DNA of 22,216 nt. It comes from JALZAH01 sp051000755. GTDB lineage: Bacteria > Actinomycetota > Acidimicrobiia > Acidimicrobiales > Palsa-688. The stretch spans positions 1 through 22,216 of the forward strand of contig JBPCNZ010000051.1 in NCBI GenBank assembly GCA_051000755.1, written 5' to 3'. Below are positions 7,856 through 14,535 of this stretch, piece by piece. Within the stretch, counting starts at the first letter, position 1, and each line of letters starts with the position of its first letter. A program made the position numbers and the translations under genes. Under the pieces are notes generated by a model. That model ran no database searches. It was not told the DNA's origin and saw nothing but the letters and a program-made list of their open reading frames with translations.

Positions 7856-7876
7856 CCGCCATCACCTCCAAAGAGT

Positions 7877-8965
7877 GTGTCGCCAACAGTACCGTTCGGC
7901 ATCTACGTCCACATCCCTTTCTGTTTGGAGCGCTGCGACTACTGCGCCTTCGCCACGTGGACGGACCGGTCCCATCTGATGGGTCGTTATGCCCGGGCCT
8001 GTGTGCGCCAGGCCCGCGATGCGGACCTGGCGCCGGCGTCCTCGGTGTTCTTCGGGGGCGGCACCCCGTCGTTGCTCGAGCCCGATCTATTCGTTCAGAT
8101 CCTCGACGCCCTCCCTCGCCGGGCCGACGCAGAGGTGACCGTCGAGTGCAATCCCGAGACCGTCACCCCCACCCTTCTCGCCGCCTACCGGGAGTCCGGC
8201 GTCACCCGCCTGTCGTTCGGCGTTCAGTCGATGGTGCCCGAGGTGCTGTCCTCGCTCGGCCGTCGCCATGACCCGGCTACGGTGCGCGGGGCGGTGGCCG
8301 CCGCCGCCGACGCCGGATTTGGCGACGCCTACAGCGTCGACCTCATCTTCGGTGCCGCCGGCGAGTCGGTTGCCGAGTGGCGTCGTTCGCTCGAGGAGGT
8401 CCTGGCCCTCGAGCCCGGCCCGTCCCATGTCAGCGCCTACGGGCTGACGGTCGAGCCGGGGACCCCCCTGGCGGCCGATCGCCGCCGCCACCCTGATCTC
8501 GACGACCAGGCCGACAAGTACGCCCTCACCGACGATCTCCTGGAGCAGGCCGGCCTGGCCTGGTACGAGATCTCCAACTGGGCCCGCCCCGGCGCCGAGT
8601 GCGCCCACAACCGCCTGTACTGGCGCCAGGGCCACTACCGCGGCATCGGGTGCGCCGCCCACTCCCATGAGGTTCTCGCCGATGGCTGTTCCAAGCGGTG
8701 GTGGAACGTCCGGACGCCCGAGCGTTACGTCAAGCTGGTCGAGGGCGGGGCCGACCCTGAGGCGGCCTGCGAGATCCTCGATCCCGAGACCCGACGCTGG
8801 GAGGCGCTGACCCTCGCCCTGCGCACCAGAGAAGGGGTGCCCCTCGACGCCCTGGCCGACGATCCCCTGCTCGATGACCTGGTCCGGAGCGCGAGCGACC
8901 GCGCCGTGCTCACCCTCCGGGGACGACTGTTGGCCAACGAGGTCATGGCCCGTCTCGTGTCCTGA
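7877..8965 (+). CDS. hemW: Radical SAM heme chaperone HemW
   Basis: Radical SAM protein of the HemN/HemW family, about 362 residues. The [4Fe-4S] motif is CLERCDYC: Cys16, Cys20, Cys23, followed by Phe25. HIPFC, FFGGGTPSLL, VECNPETV, RLSFGVQS and the C-terminal NRLYWRQGHYRGIG-like segment match HemW. HemW is known as a heme chaperone, not a coproporphyrinogen III dehydrogenase. The start GTG at 7877 gives VSPTVPFGIYVHIPFC, which is family-typical; the open frame further upstream is antisense to the crotonase-fold gene and is discarded. No Shine-Dalgarno is seen. In many actinobacteria hemW lies just upstream of hrcA; here it lies downstream of rsmE. Confidence 0.93.
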   Translation: MSPTVPFGIYVHIPFCLERCDYCAFATWTDRSHLMGRYARACVRQARDADLAPASSVFFGGGTPSLLEPDLFVQILDALPRRADAEVTVECNPETVTPTLLAAYRESGVTRLSFGVQSMVPEVLSSLGRRHDPATVRGAVAAAADAGFGDAYSVDLIFGAAGESVAEWRRSLEEVLALEPGPSHVSAYGLTVEPGTPLAADRRRHPDLDDQADKYALTDDLLEQAGLAWYEISNWARPGAECAHNRLYWRQGHYRGIGCAAHSHEVLADGCSKRWWNVRTPERYVKLVEGGADPEAACEILDPETRRWEALTLALRTREGVPLDALADDPLLDDLVRSASDRAVLTLRGRLLANEVMARLVS

Positions 8966-8977
8966 CTCGTGTCCTGA
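8954..8977. repeat. Tandem 12-bp duplication across the hemW stop
   Basis: CTCGTGTCCTGA is present twice head to tail (8954-8965 and 8966-8977). The first copy encodes the last three residues and stop of HemW; the second repeats Leu-Val-Ser-stop in the same frame. It looks like a slippage duplication with no effect on the protein. Confidence 0.85.
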
Positions 8978-8996
8978 CGGCTGACTCGGCGCGCCG

Positions 8997-9013
8997 GCAG
9001 CCTCACAGGCTGC
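8997..9013. terminator. Hairpin between convergent hemW and Thr-rich gene
   Basis: GCAGCCT (8997-9003) and AGGCTGC (9007-9013) form a perfect 7-bp stem with a 3-nt loop, 31 nt after the hemW stop and overlapping the stop codon of the convergent gene. It could serve as a terminator for both strands, although no T-run follows on either. Confidence 0.4.
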
Positions 9014-9644
9014 GGCCCTTCCCCCCTCTGCGGGTGAGAGCAGCCTGGACGGCGATGAGCACGATGGCGATGAAGAACCCGACGCCCGACAGCTCGGCGA
9101 ACACCGGGTTCACGTGGCCACTCTGCTTCTTGGTGGTGAGGGGCAACGTGGAGGGGGGAGCCGGGAGCCCGGGACCGCCCAGCGGGGCCACTGTAGTCGT
9201 GGTCGTCGCCGGCGCCGTGGTCGTGGTAGCGGTCGACGCCGTGCTGCGTGAGTAGCTGGTGGTCGGCGTCTGGCGGGTCGTGTACGTGGTGCGGGGGCGA
9301 TAGGGGGTCGTGGCGGTCGTCGCCGACGTCACCCTCGGTGTCGTCGCCGTGGGGGGACTCGGCGTGGTGGTGGAAGCGGCCGTCGTCGACGGGCTCGTGG
9401 CCGCCGCGGAGAGCAGGGCGGCCGGCAGGTGGGCCGCCCGTTGCGAGGCGGCGGGGGCTGGTCGGATGACCGAGACGCAGATGGCCACCGCCCCCGCTCC
9501 GAGGACGGCGGCGATGCCCGGGCGCAGGAGTCGCCGGCGGGGCCGGCCTGGGCCCGGGTGCCCGCCGACGGCGCCGCCGGACGGGCCGCCGACCGCGTTG
9601 CCGCCGGCGCCGGCCCTTCGTCGATTCGGCGTCCGGTCCTTCAT
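9003..9644 (-). CDS. Thr/Ser/Pro-rich protein with two membrane segments
   Basis: Not a recognised family. The 213-residue protein has a basic, Gly/Pro-rich N-terminus (1-40), a hydrophobic segment at about 43-60, a long low-complexity stretch at about 75-170 dominated by Thr, Ser, Pro and Ala, and a second hydrophobic helix at about 188-204 followed by RRGGKGR. This suggests an envelope protein with an extracytoplasmic disordered stalk that may be O-glycosylated, anchored at one or both ends; the first helix could instead be a signal peptide. It starts 25 bp after the pseudokinase gene on the same strand, so the two are likely one operon. A TACGCT box lies 9 nt before its ATG. Reading-frame length, placement and the hydrophobic helices support a real gene. 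Confidence 0.7.
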   Translation of the reverse strand: MKDRTPNRRRAGAGGNAVGGPSGGAVGGHPGPGRPRRRLLRPGIAAVLGAGAVAICVSVIRPAPAASQRAAHLPAALLSAAATSPSTTAASTTTPSPPTATTPRVTSATTATTPYRPRTTYTTRQTPTTSYSRSTASTATTTTAPATTTTTVAPLGGPGLPAPPSTLPLTTKKQSGHVNPVFAELSGVGFFIAIVLIAVQAALTRRGGKGRSL

Positions 9645-9653
9645 CCCACGTCG

Positions 9654-9659
9654 AGCGTA
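9654..9659 (-). promoter_or_regulatory. Candidate -10 box of the Thr-rich gene
   Basis: On the reverse strand TACGCT occurs 9 nt before the ATG at 9644, and no clear Shine-Dalgarno is present. The same hexamer precedes nucS. It could be an internal promoter within the pseudokinase/Thr-rich operon giving a very short leader. Confidence 0.3.
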
Positions 9660-9669
9660 ACGGGCCGGG

Positions 9670-10311
9670 TCAGCCCGGAACGGGACGGCGGGCCCGGGAC
9701 GGCAGGCGCGGCGCGAGGCGCACGTCGTCGAGGCGGTCGGCCAGCTGCCGGGCCGACCCCCGTCGTCCCCCGGTCACACTTCTGGCCGTGAGCTGCTTGA
9801 GCAGGCGGGCCATCACGACCGAGGGGTCGCCCGCGCCCGGAGGCGCGCCCGGCACCGCGCCCAGCATCGCGGCCAGGGTGCCGCAGAGGGCAACCACGTC
9901 CGCCGTCAGCGCTGGTACCGGACCGCAGGTCGTCGCCGCCGCCTCAGAGAAGCCGCACAGCACCGGTCGGCCGCTGGCATCCACGAGGATGTGATCGCCA
10001 CCCAGCCGCCCGTGGGTGATCCCGGCGTCGTGGAGATCGGCCACGGTGGTGGCGAGTGCGGCCCCCAGCCCGGCTACCTCGGACGCGGTGAGCTCGTCCA
10101 TGGTGGCAAGGGGGCGGCCGGGCACGGCTCGGGTCCGCAACACGGTCCGGCCCTCGGCGGGGGTCGGGCGTCCGGCCAGGGTGACGACGCCGGGGTGGGC
10201 GGCCAGGCCGAGGATCCAACGCTCGTGCCGGAGCCGAGCGTCGTCGGCCGGCGATTCCGCCACCTTTTCGAACCAGGTCGAACCCTCAAAGATAATGAAA
10301 CAACACTCCAT
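9670..10311 (-). CDS. Compact protein-kinase-fold pseudokinase
   Basis: About 213 residues that follow the Ser/Thr kinase order but lack catalysis. A candidate beta-3 Lys is Lys16 and alpha-C Glu is Glu30 (LRHERWILGLAAHPGVV). The catalytic loop HRDLKPEN is HGRLGGDH at 100-107, so Asp, Lys and Asn are all replaced. The DFG motif is GFS at 120-122. The alpha-F region (ALTADVVALCGTL) is kept. The Gly-rich loop is absent because the protein starts at about beta-3. No transmembrane segment is seen. ATG at 10311 is preferred; GTG at 10350 in frame is an alternative. It is divergent from the DUF2236 gene and lies 25 bp upstream of the Thr-rich membrane gene. A scaffold or ligand-sensing role is inference. 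Confidence 0.72.
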   Translation of the reverse strand: MECCFIIFEGSTWFEKVAESPADDARLRHERWILGLAAHPGVVTLAGRPTPAEGRTVLRTRAVPGRPLATMDELTASEVAGLGAALATTVADLHDAGITHGRLGGDHILVDASGRPVLCGFSEAAATTCGPVPALTADVVALCGTLAAMLGAVPGAPPGAGDPSVVMARLLKQLTARSVTGGRRGSARQLADRLDDVRLAPRLPSRARRPVPG

Positions 10312-10372
10312 AGATGGAAAACCTACCTCATGCGGACTAACCGTTGTCACAGGTCGCTGGCAAGATGACCGC
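10312..10372. promoter_or_regulatory. Divergent AT-richer promoter region
   Basis: This 61-bp gap between the pseudokinase (-) and DUF2236 (+) starts is, with the first 50 bases of the pseudokinase gene, much richer in A and T than its surroundings. For the forward gene, CAAGAT (10361-10366) lies 6 nt before the ATG and may act as a -10 box, with TTGTCA (10344-10349) nearby but too close for a normal -35. Both genes must be driven from here or from within each other's 5' coding end. Confidence 0.45.
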
Positions 10373-11164
10373 ATGCGACTGGTTGACCACGACGGGCTGT
10401 TCGCCCCGGACAGCGTCACGTGGCGGCTCCATGCTGATCCGGTCTGTGTCGTCGGAGGGATGCGCGCTCTGCTCATCCAGGCCCTCGAACCGCGGGCCAT
10501 GGCCGGCGTGGACCAGCATTCATCCTTCCGGGACGACCCCTGGGCCCGGTTCCGCAACACGGCCTCGTTCATCACCACCGCCACGTTCGGCTCCCGGGAG
10601 GAAGCCGAGCAGGTCGGGGCGATCGTCCGCCGAGTGCACAAGTCGGTTCGGGGCATCGACCCGGTGACGGGTCAGCGGTACCGGGCCGACGATCCCGAGC
10701 TGCTGGCCTGGGTCCACAACGTGCTGGTTCATTCCCTGCTCGTGTCCAAGCGCCGCTACGGCGGGGGGATCAGCGCCTCGGACGCCGACCGTTACGTGGA
10801 GGAGATGACCCGCCTGGCCGAGCTGGTAGGCCTCGCCGCCGACGCCGTGCCTCATTCGACAGCCGGGCTGAGGGTGTACTTCCGGGATCGCCCGCTGGTC
10901 ATCTCCGATGTAGCCCACGAAGCGAAGCGGACGGTCCTGGCCCCGCCGCTGCCGGCGCGGGTTCGCCCTGCGTGGGCCCTGCTCGACGTGGCCGCGGTGG
11001 CGGTGCTGCCCCGTCAGGTACGGGATCTCTACGGGCTGTCGTGGTGGCCGATCTCCGCCGGTCCGGTCCGGGCCGCGGCCACCTCGGCGTTCAGCGTGCT
11101 GCGGATGATCAGCCCCGGACCCCCGCAGCTGCGCACGGCTCGGCAACGGCTGGCTGCTGCCTGA
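10373..11164 (+). CDS. DUF2236 / MpaB-family oxygenase-like protein
   Basis: About 263 residues of the DUF2236 family, which includes MpaB and the latex-clearing protein Lcp; characterised members bind heme b. Recognisable blocks are DDPWARFRNTASFITTATFGS (near 50-70), VRRVHKSVRGIDPVTGQRYRADDPELLAWVHNVLVHSLL (near 85-123, with the conserved His residues) and the C-terminal region RDLYGLSWWP. These blocks are typical of the many actinobacterial oxygenase MpaB family proteins with no known substrate. ATG at 10373 is chosen over the longer open frame because upstream sequence is antisense to the divergent gene. There is no Shine-Dalgarno, so translation may be leaderless. It is followed by an MFS exporter 168 bp away, on its own putative promoter. 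Confidence 0.87.
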   Translation: MRLVDHDGLFAPDSVTWRLHADPVCVVGGMRALLIQALEPRAMAGVDQHSSFRDDPWARFRNTASFITTATFGSREEAEQVGAIVRRVHKSVRGIDPVTGQRYRADDPELLAWVHNVLVHSLLVSKRRYGGGISASDADRYVEEMTRLAELVGLAADAVPHSTAGLRVYFRDRPLVISDVAHEAKRTVLAPPLPARVRPAWALLDVAAVAVLPRQVRDLYGLSWWPISAGPVRAAATSAFSVLRMISPGPPQLRTARQRLAAA

Positions 11165-11183
11165 TCGCCGGGCCGCCGGATAG

Positions 11184-11200
11184 GTAGTTACCCGAACTAC
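11184..11200. promoter_or_regulatory. Operator-like inverted repeat upstream of the MFS gene
   Basis: GTAGTT (11184-11189) and AACTAC (11195-11200) are inverted across 5 nt and followed by an A6 run. The repeat covers the place of a -35 element relative to the TAGCAT box at 11213-11218, so it is well placed to be a repressor operator. No regulator gene is adjacent. Confidence 0.4.
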
Positions 11201-11212
11201 GGAAAAAATGGT

Positions 11213-11218
11213 TAGCAT
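11213..11218 (+). promoter_or_regulatory. Candidate -10 box of the MFS gene
   Basis: TAGCAT fits TAnnnT and sits in the only AT-rich part of the 168-bp gap. A start near 11225 would give a leader of about 108 nt containing the repeated CCTCTG/CAGAGG elements. Confidence 0.35.
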
Positions 11219-11251
11219 GGGGAACAATCTCGGTCCGCCCTGCCGTTCACC

Positions 11252-11300
11252 CCTCTGTGGACCTCTGGGGTAGCAGAGGCCGAGGGGTAGCAGAGGCCGA
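11252..11300 (+). promoter_or_regulatory. Tandem repeat and nested hairpins in the MFS leader
   Basis: A 17-bp unit, GGGGTAGCAGAGGCCGA, occurs twice in tandem (11267-11283 and 11284-11300). With upstream sequence this yields CCTCTG at 11252-11257 and 11262-11267, and its complement CAGAGG at 11274-11279 and 11291-11296. The elements can pair as two nested hairpins or in mutually exclusive ways, as in attenuators. The structure ends 32 nt before the MFS start codon. Function is inferred from pairing potential only. Confidence 0.5.
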
Positions 11301-11332
11301 CGGAGAGAAGTACGCATGACGAGAGGTGACCG

Positions 11333-13768
11333 ATGAGCAACGCCGCAGCCGTGAACGACGGGGATATCACCCCCGCCGCCGCCAAGAGCGCCCACCCGGA
11401 TCGCTACAAGTGGATCGCTCTTTCCAACACGACCATCGGTGTCCTCATGGTCACCATCAGCGGGTCGATCACCCTGATCTCCCTGCCCAACATCTTCGAT
11501 GGCATCCACCTCAACCCCCTCGGCCCGGGCAACACCTCGTACTTCCTGTGGATGCTGATGGGCTTCCTGCTGGTGACCGCGGTGCTGGTCGTGAGCTTCG
11601 GACGGATCGGTGACATGTACGGCCGGGTGAAGATGTACAACCTCGGCTTCGCCGTGTTCACCCTGTTCTCCATCCTCCTGTCGGTGACCTGGCTCCACGG
11701 CCATGCCGGGGCTCTCTACCTGATCATCATGCGGATCTTCCAGGGCGTCGGCGGGGCTTTCCTGTTCGCCAACTCCAGCGCCATCCTGACCGATGCCTTC
11801 CCCACCGAGCAGCGGGGTCTGGCCCTCGGCATCAACTCGGTGGCAGCCATCGCCGGCTCTTTCCTCGGGTTGCTGATCGGGGGAGTGCTGGCGCCCATCA
11901 ACTGGCGGTTGGTCTTCCTCGTCAGCGTGCCCATCGGCCTGTTCGGCACCGTCTGGGCCTATCTCAAGCTCCAGGACAGCGGCCAGCGGGTCCATGCCAA
12001 GATCGACTGGGCCGGCAACATCACCTTCGCCGTCGCCCTGATCTCCATCCTGACCGGCATCGTCTACAGCATCCAGCCCTACGGCGGCCACACCATGGGC
12101 TGGACCAACCCCGGCGTCATCGCCGCCCTGGCCGGCGGGGTGATGACCCTCGTCACGTTCGGGGTTATCGAGAGCAGGGCCACGGACCCCATGTTCCGGC
12201 TGCCCCTGTTCAAGATCCGGGCGTTCAGTGCCGGAAACCTGGCCAACCTCCTCGGTGCCTTGGGCCGGGGAGGCATCATGTTCATCCTCATCCTGTGGCT
12301 CCAGGGCATCTGGCTGCCCGAGCACGGCTACTCGTTCGTGCAGACGCCGCTGTGGGCCGGCATCTACATGGTGCCGTTGACGGTCGGGTTCCTCATCGCC
12401 GGGCCCGTGTCGGGGATTCTCTCGGATCGTTACGGAGCCCGTCCCTTCGCCACTGGCGGGATGATCGGCGCGGCCGTTGCCTTCTATTTGCTCACCGTCC
12501 TTCCCATCGACTTCGGCTACGCCTCCTTCGCCGCCATCCTCCTGCTCCTGGGGCTGTCCATGGGGGTGTTCGCGTCACCCAACCGGGCGGCGGTCATGAA
12601 CTCCCTGCCCCCCGACCAGCGGGGCGCCGGTGCGGGGATGATGAACACCTTCCAGAACGCCTCCCAGGTGCTCTCGATCGGGCTGTTCTTCGCCCTGATC
12701 ACCATCGGAATGGCGGCCACCCTCCCGTCCCGGCTGAGCGGCGCCCTGATGAGTCAGGGCGTGGATGGGAAGTTGGCCCACACCATCGGGGCCACCCCAC
12801 CCCTCGACAGCCTGTTCTCGGCGTTCCTCGGCCTCAATCCCATCACCACCCTCAACCAGCAGTTCCACGGTGCCGTGCTCGCCGGGCGCTCGCCCGCCCA
12901 GGTCGCTCACCTGACCGGAAGGGGCTTTTTCTCCCAGGTGCTCTCCTCGCCGTTCGGGACGGGGCTGCACTACGCCCTGATCTTTGCCGTGGTCTGCTCG
13001 CTCGTTGCGGCCGTGGCCTCCCTGCTCCGGGGCAAGAAGTACGTCCACGGTCAGGATGTGGGGGCCGGGGATGCGGCTCCGGCGCCCAGCCTGGCCATGG
13101 CGTCCGTGGTCTCGTCACGGTTGGATGACCGCGACCGCCAGCCCGTGGGTGCCGGCGTGAGGTCGTCCGGGGGGTCGGCAGATGGTCCTGGAGCGGTGGC
13201 CTTGGACCGGCTCACCAACGGCTACACGACCAACGGCCACACCGCCAACGGCCACACCGCCAACGGCCAAACCGCCAACGGCCAAACCACCAACGGCCAC
13301 ACCACGAACGGCCATACGACCAACGGGCATACGACCAACGGCCATACGACCAACGGCACGGCCGCCAACGGCACGGCCGCCAACGGCACGTCGTACGGCC
13401 AGGTGATCACCGGTCCGGCTCACAACGTTTCGGGGAATGGCCTCGACGGTGGCGGCCCCGCCCCCCGACCGGGGGACGAGCCCACGGTGGCCGAGGGCCC
13501 TGAAGCAGCCCCGCCCGCCGGAGCCGAGGCCCCAGGGTTTGGTCCTGCCAGCGCCGGTACCGGGTCCCCGCCGCCCACCGGAGCCGCGGTTCCCGGTACC
13601 GGGTCCCCGCCGCCCACCGGCGTGTCGTCCGGGCGTGAGGTCTTGCGCGGGGAGCCGGTGTCCGACGAGCGGACGCCGGCGTCCGACGACGATGGCAGCG
13701 AGCTGTCGGTGACCCTGTCGGTGCGCTGGAAAGCCCGCCCGGTCCGTCGCCGGCGCCGGTCCTCGTAG
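11333..13768 (+). CDS. MFS drug/efflux transporter (DHA2-like) with repeat-rich tail
   Basis: An 811-residue major facilitator protein of the 14-helix EmrB/QacA (DHA2) type, expected to export hydrophobic compounds using the proton gradient. The membrane domain covers about residues 25-570. Motif A is GRIGDMYGRVKMY in the first half, with a second copy SDRYGARPFATGG in the second half; the motif C region is GSFLGLLIGGVLAPINWRLVF. Family members usually end near 500-550 residues. Here a hydrophilic tail of about 240 residues follows: 12 units of xNGxT (x mostly Thr/Ala; His/Gln/Thr at the fourth position), then Pro/Gly-rich sequence with a 13-residue repeat, ending in a basic cluster (RPVRRRRRSS). 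The tail should lie in the cytoplasm and be disordered. The start at 11333 has GAGAGGTG 4 nt upstream. Substrate is unknown. Confidence 0.93.
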   Translation: MSNAAAVNDGDITPAAAKSAHPDRYKWIALSNTTIGVLMVTISGSITLISLPNIFDGIHLNPLGPGNTSYFLWMLMGFLLVTAVLVVSFGRIGDMYGRVKMYNLGFAVFTLFSILLSVTWLHGHAGALYLIIMRIFQGVGGAFLFANSSAILTDAFPTEQRGLALGINSVAAIAGSFLGLLIGGVLAPINWRLVFLVSVPIGLFGTVWAYLKLQDSGQRVHAKIDWAGNITFAVALISILTGIVYSIQPYGGHTMGWTNPGVIAALAGGVMTLVTFGVIESRATDPMFRLPLFKIRAFSAGNLANLLGALGRGGIMFILILWLQGIWLPEHGYSFVQTPLWAGIYMVPLTVGFLIAGPVSGILSDRYGARPFATGGMIGAAVAFYLLTVLPIDFGYASFAAILLLLGLSMGVFASPNRAAVMNSLPPDQRGAGAGMMNTFQNASQVLSIGLFFALITIGMAATLPSRLSGALMSQGVDGKLAHTIGATPPLDSLFSAFLGLNPITTLNQQFHGAVLAGRSPAQVAHLTGRGFFSQVLSSPFGTGLHYALIFAVVCSLVAAVASLLRGKKYVHGQDVGAGDAAPAPSLAMASVVSSRLDDRDRQPVGAGVRSSGGSADGPGAVALDRLTNGYTTNGHTANGHTANGQTANGQTTNGHTTNGHTTNGHTTNGHTTNGTAANGTAANGTSYGQVITGPAHNVSGNGLDGGGPAPRPGDEPTVAEGPEAAPPAGAEAPGFGPASAGTGSPPPTGAAVPGTGSPPPTGVSSGREVLRGEPVSDERTPASDDDGSELSVTLSVRWKARPVRRRRRSS
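13214..13393 (+). repeat. In-frame 15-bp tandem repeat, 12 units
   Basis: Twelve consecutive 15-bp units encode pentapeptides of the form [T/A]-N-G-[H/Q/T/Y]-[T/A/S]. The core AACGGC is almost invariant, and variation is concentrated in the other codons. The period is a multiple of three, so gain or loss of units keeps the frame. It is a coding minisatellite inside the tail of the MFS transporter and not a CRISPR array: there are no unique spacers. Confidence 0.95.
13554..13620 (+). repeat. 28-bp direct repeat in the MFS tail
   Basis: An identical 28-bp block occurs at 13554-13581 and 13593-13620 (period 39 bp, 13 codons). It encodes the repeated peptide GTGSPPPTG within the Pro/Gly-rich part of the transporter tail. 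The period is in frame, as with the preceding pentapeptide repeat. Confidence 0.9.
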
Positions 13769-13770
13769 GA

Positions 13771-13783
13771 CCGCCATCGGCGG
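13771..13783 (+). terminator. Short hairpin after the MFS gene
   Basis: CCGCC-ATC-GGCGG forms a 5-bp stem with a 3-nt loop, 2 nt after the MFS stop, followed by a pyrimidine-rich stretch (CCCTTCCCCC). It is small and lacks a T-run, so termination is only a possibility. Confidence 0.25.
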
Positions 13784-13793
13784 CCCTTCCCCC

Positions 13794-13799
13794 TACGCT
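13794..13799 (+). promoter_or_regulatory. Candidate -10 box of nucS (leaderless)
   Basis: TACGCT ends 6 nt before the nucS ATG, so transcription would begin at or next to the start codon. There is no Shine-Dalgarno. The -35 position holds no TTGACA-like hexamer. Confidence 0.45.
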
Positions 13800-13805
13800 G
13801 GGCCG

Positions 13806-14465
13806 ATGCGCCTGGTGATCGCCACCTGTACAGTGGACTATGAGGGACGGTTGGAGGCGCACCTGTCCCGTGCCGCCCGCCTGATCATGGTCAAGGCGGA
13901 CGGCTCCGTGTCGGTGCACGCCGACGGCGGCGCTTTCAAGCCCCTCAACTGGATGAGCCCGCCGTGCCGGCTGGTGGAGCATCCGGGCCATTGGGAGGTG
14001 GTCAACCCCGCCGGCGAGCGCCTGACGATCGCCCTCGAGGAAGTCCACCTGGACACCGGCTACGAGCTCGGCGTGGACCCCGGTCTGCGCAAGGACGGCG
14101 TGGAGGCCCACCTGCAGGTCCTCCTGGCCGCCAACCCCCACGCCCTGGAGCGGGGTCTGGCCCTGGTGAGGAGGGAGTTCCCCACCTCTATCGGACCCGT
14201 CGACCTGTTGTGCCGGGACCCCGACGGTCGGGCCGTCGCGGTGGAGATCAAACGGCGAGGCGAGATCGACGGAGTGGAGCAGTTGACCCGCTACCTCGAA
14301 CGGCTCGATCTTGACGGCCGCCTCCGACCGGTCCGGGGCATCTTCGCCGCCCAGCGGATCAAGCCGCAGGCCCGGGTGCTGGCCGCGTCCCGGGGCATCA
14401 CGTGCGTGGAGGTCGATTACGACAGCCTCCGGGGACGTCCGAGCAACGAGTTGCGCCTGTTCTGA
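13806..14465 (+). CDS. nucS: Mismatch-specific endonuclease NucS/EndoMS
   Basis: Nuclease of the non-canonical mismatch repair pathway in actinobacteria and some archaea; it cuts both strands at G-T, G-G and T-T mismatches. The 219 residues match bacterial NucS. The N-terminal DNA-binding domain begins MRLVIATCTVDYEGRLEAHL. The C-terminal RecB-like nuclease domain has Asp133 (PVDLLCRD), Glu147 and Lys149 (VEIKRRG), with the same Asp-to-Glu spacing of 14 as in archaeal NucS. The protein ends ELRLF, resembling the short C-terminal sliding-clamp-binding motif known for this family. No mutS or mutL is in the window. It is followed by a small HTH gene with its own putative promoter. Confidence 0.96.
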   Translation: MRLVIATCTVDYEGRLEAHLSRAARLIMVKADGSVSVHADGGAFKPLNWMSPPCRLVEHPGHWEVVNPAGERLTIALEEVHLDTGYELGVDPGLRKDGVEAHLQVLLAANPHALERGLALVRREFPTSIGPVDLLCRDPDGRAVAVEIKRRGEIDGVEQLTRYLERLDLDGRLRPVRGIFAAQRIKPQARVLAASRGITCVEVDYDSLRGRPSNELRLF

Positions 14466-14523
14466 GCGCCCCGGACGTCACATGAAATCTATCGAGACGT
14501 CATGCGGTTGGCTGGGAGACGAG

Positions 14524-14529
14524 TACGAT
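14524..14529 (+). promoter_or_regulatory. Candidate -10 box of the HTH gene (leaderless)
   Basis: TACGAT ends 6 nt before the ATG at 14536, the same spacing as at nucS, with no Shine-Dalgarno. It supports the short HTH start over the in-frame ATG at 14482, which lies upstream of this box. Confidence 0.45.
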
Positions 14530-14535
14530 GGGGCC

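Noticed and set aside
7016..7876. A long N-terminal extension of HemW, open in the same frame
   Set aside because: It is antisense to the crotonase-fold gene, low in complexity, and HemW proteins start just before the HIPFC motif.
10267..10290. A T-arm-like GGTTCGA sequence on the reverse strand, considered as a tRNA gene end
   Set aside because: No matching acceptor, D or anticodon arms could be found around it, and it lies inside the pseudokinase coding sequence.
10520..12325. A 601-codon reverse-strand open frame opposite the DUF2236 and MFS genes
   Set aside because: It runs antisense across two real genes, is rich in Gly, Asp, Gln and His without any recognisable motif, and has no matching regulatory signals.
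13214..13393. Possible CRISPR array
   Set aside because: The repeats are 15 bp, directly adjacent, in frame within the MFS gene and have no spacers.
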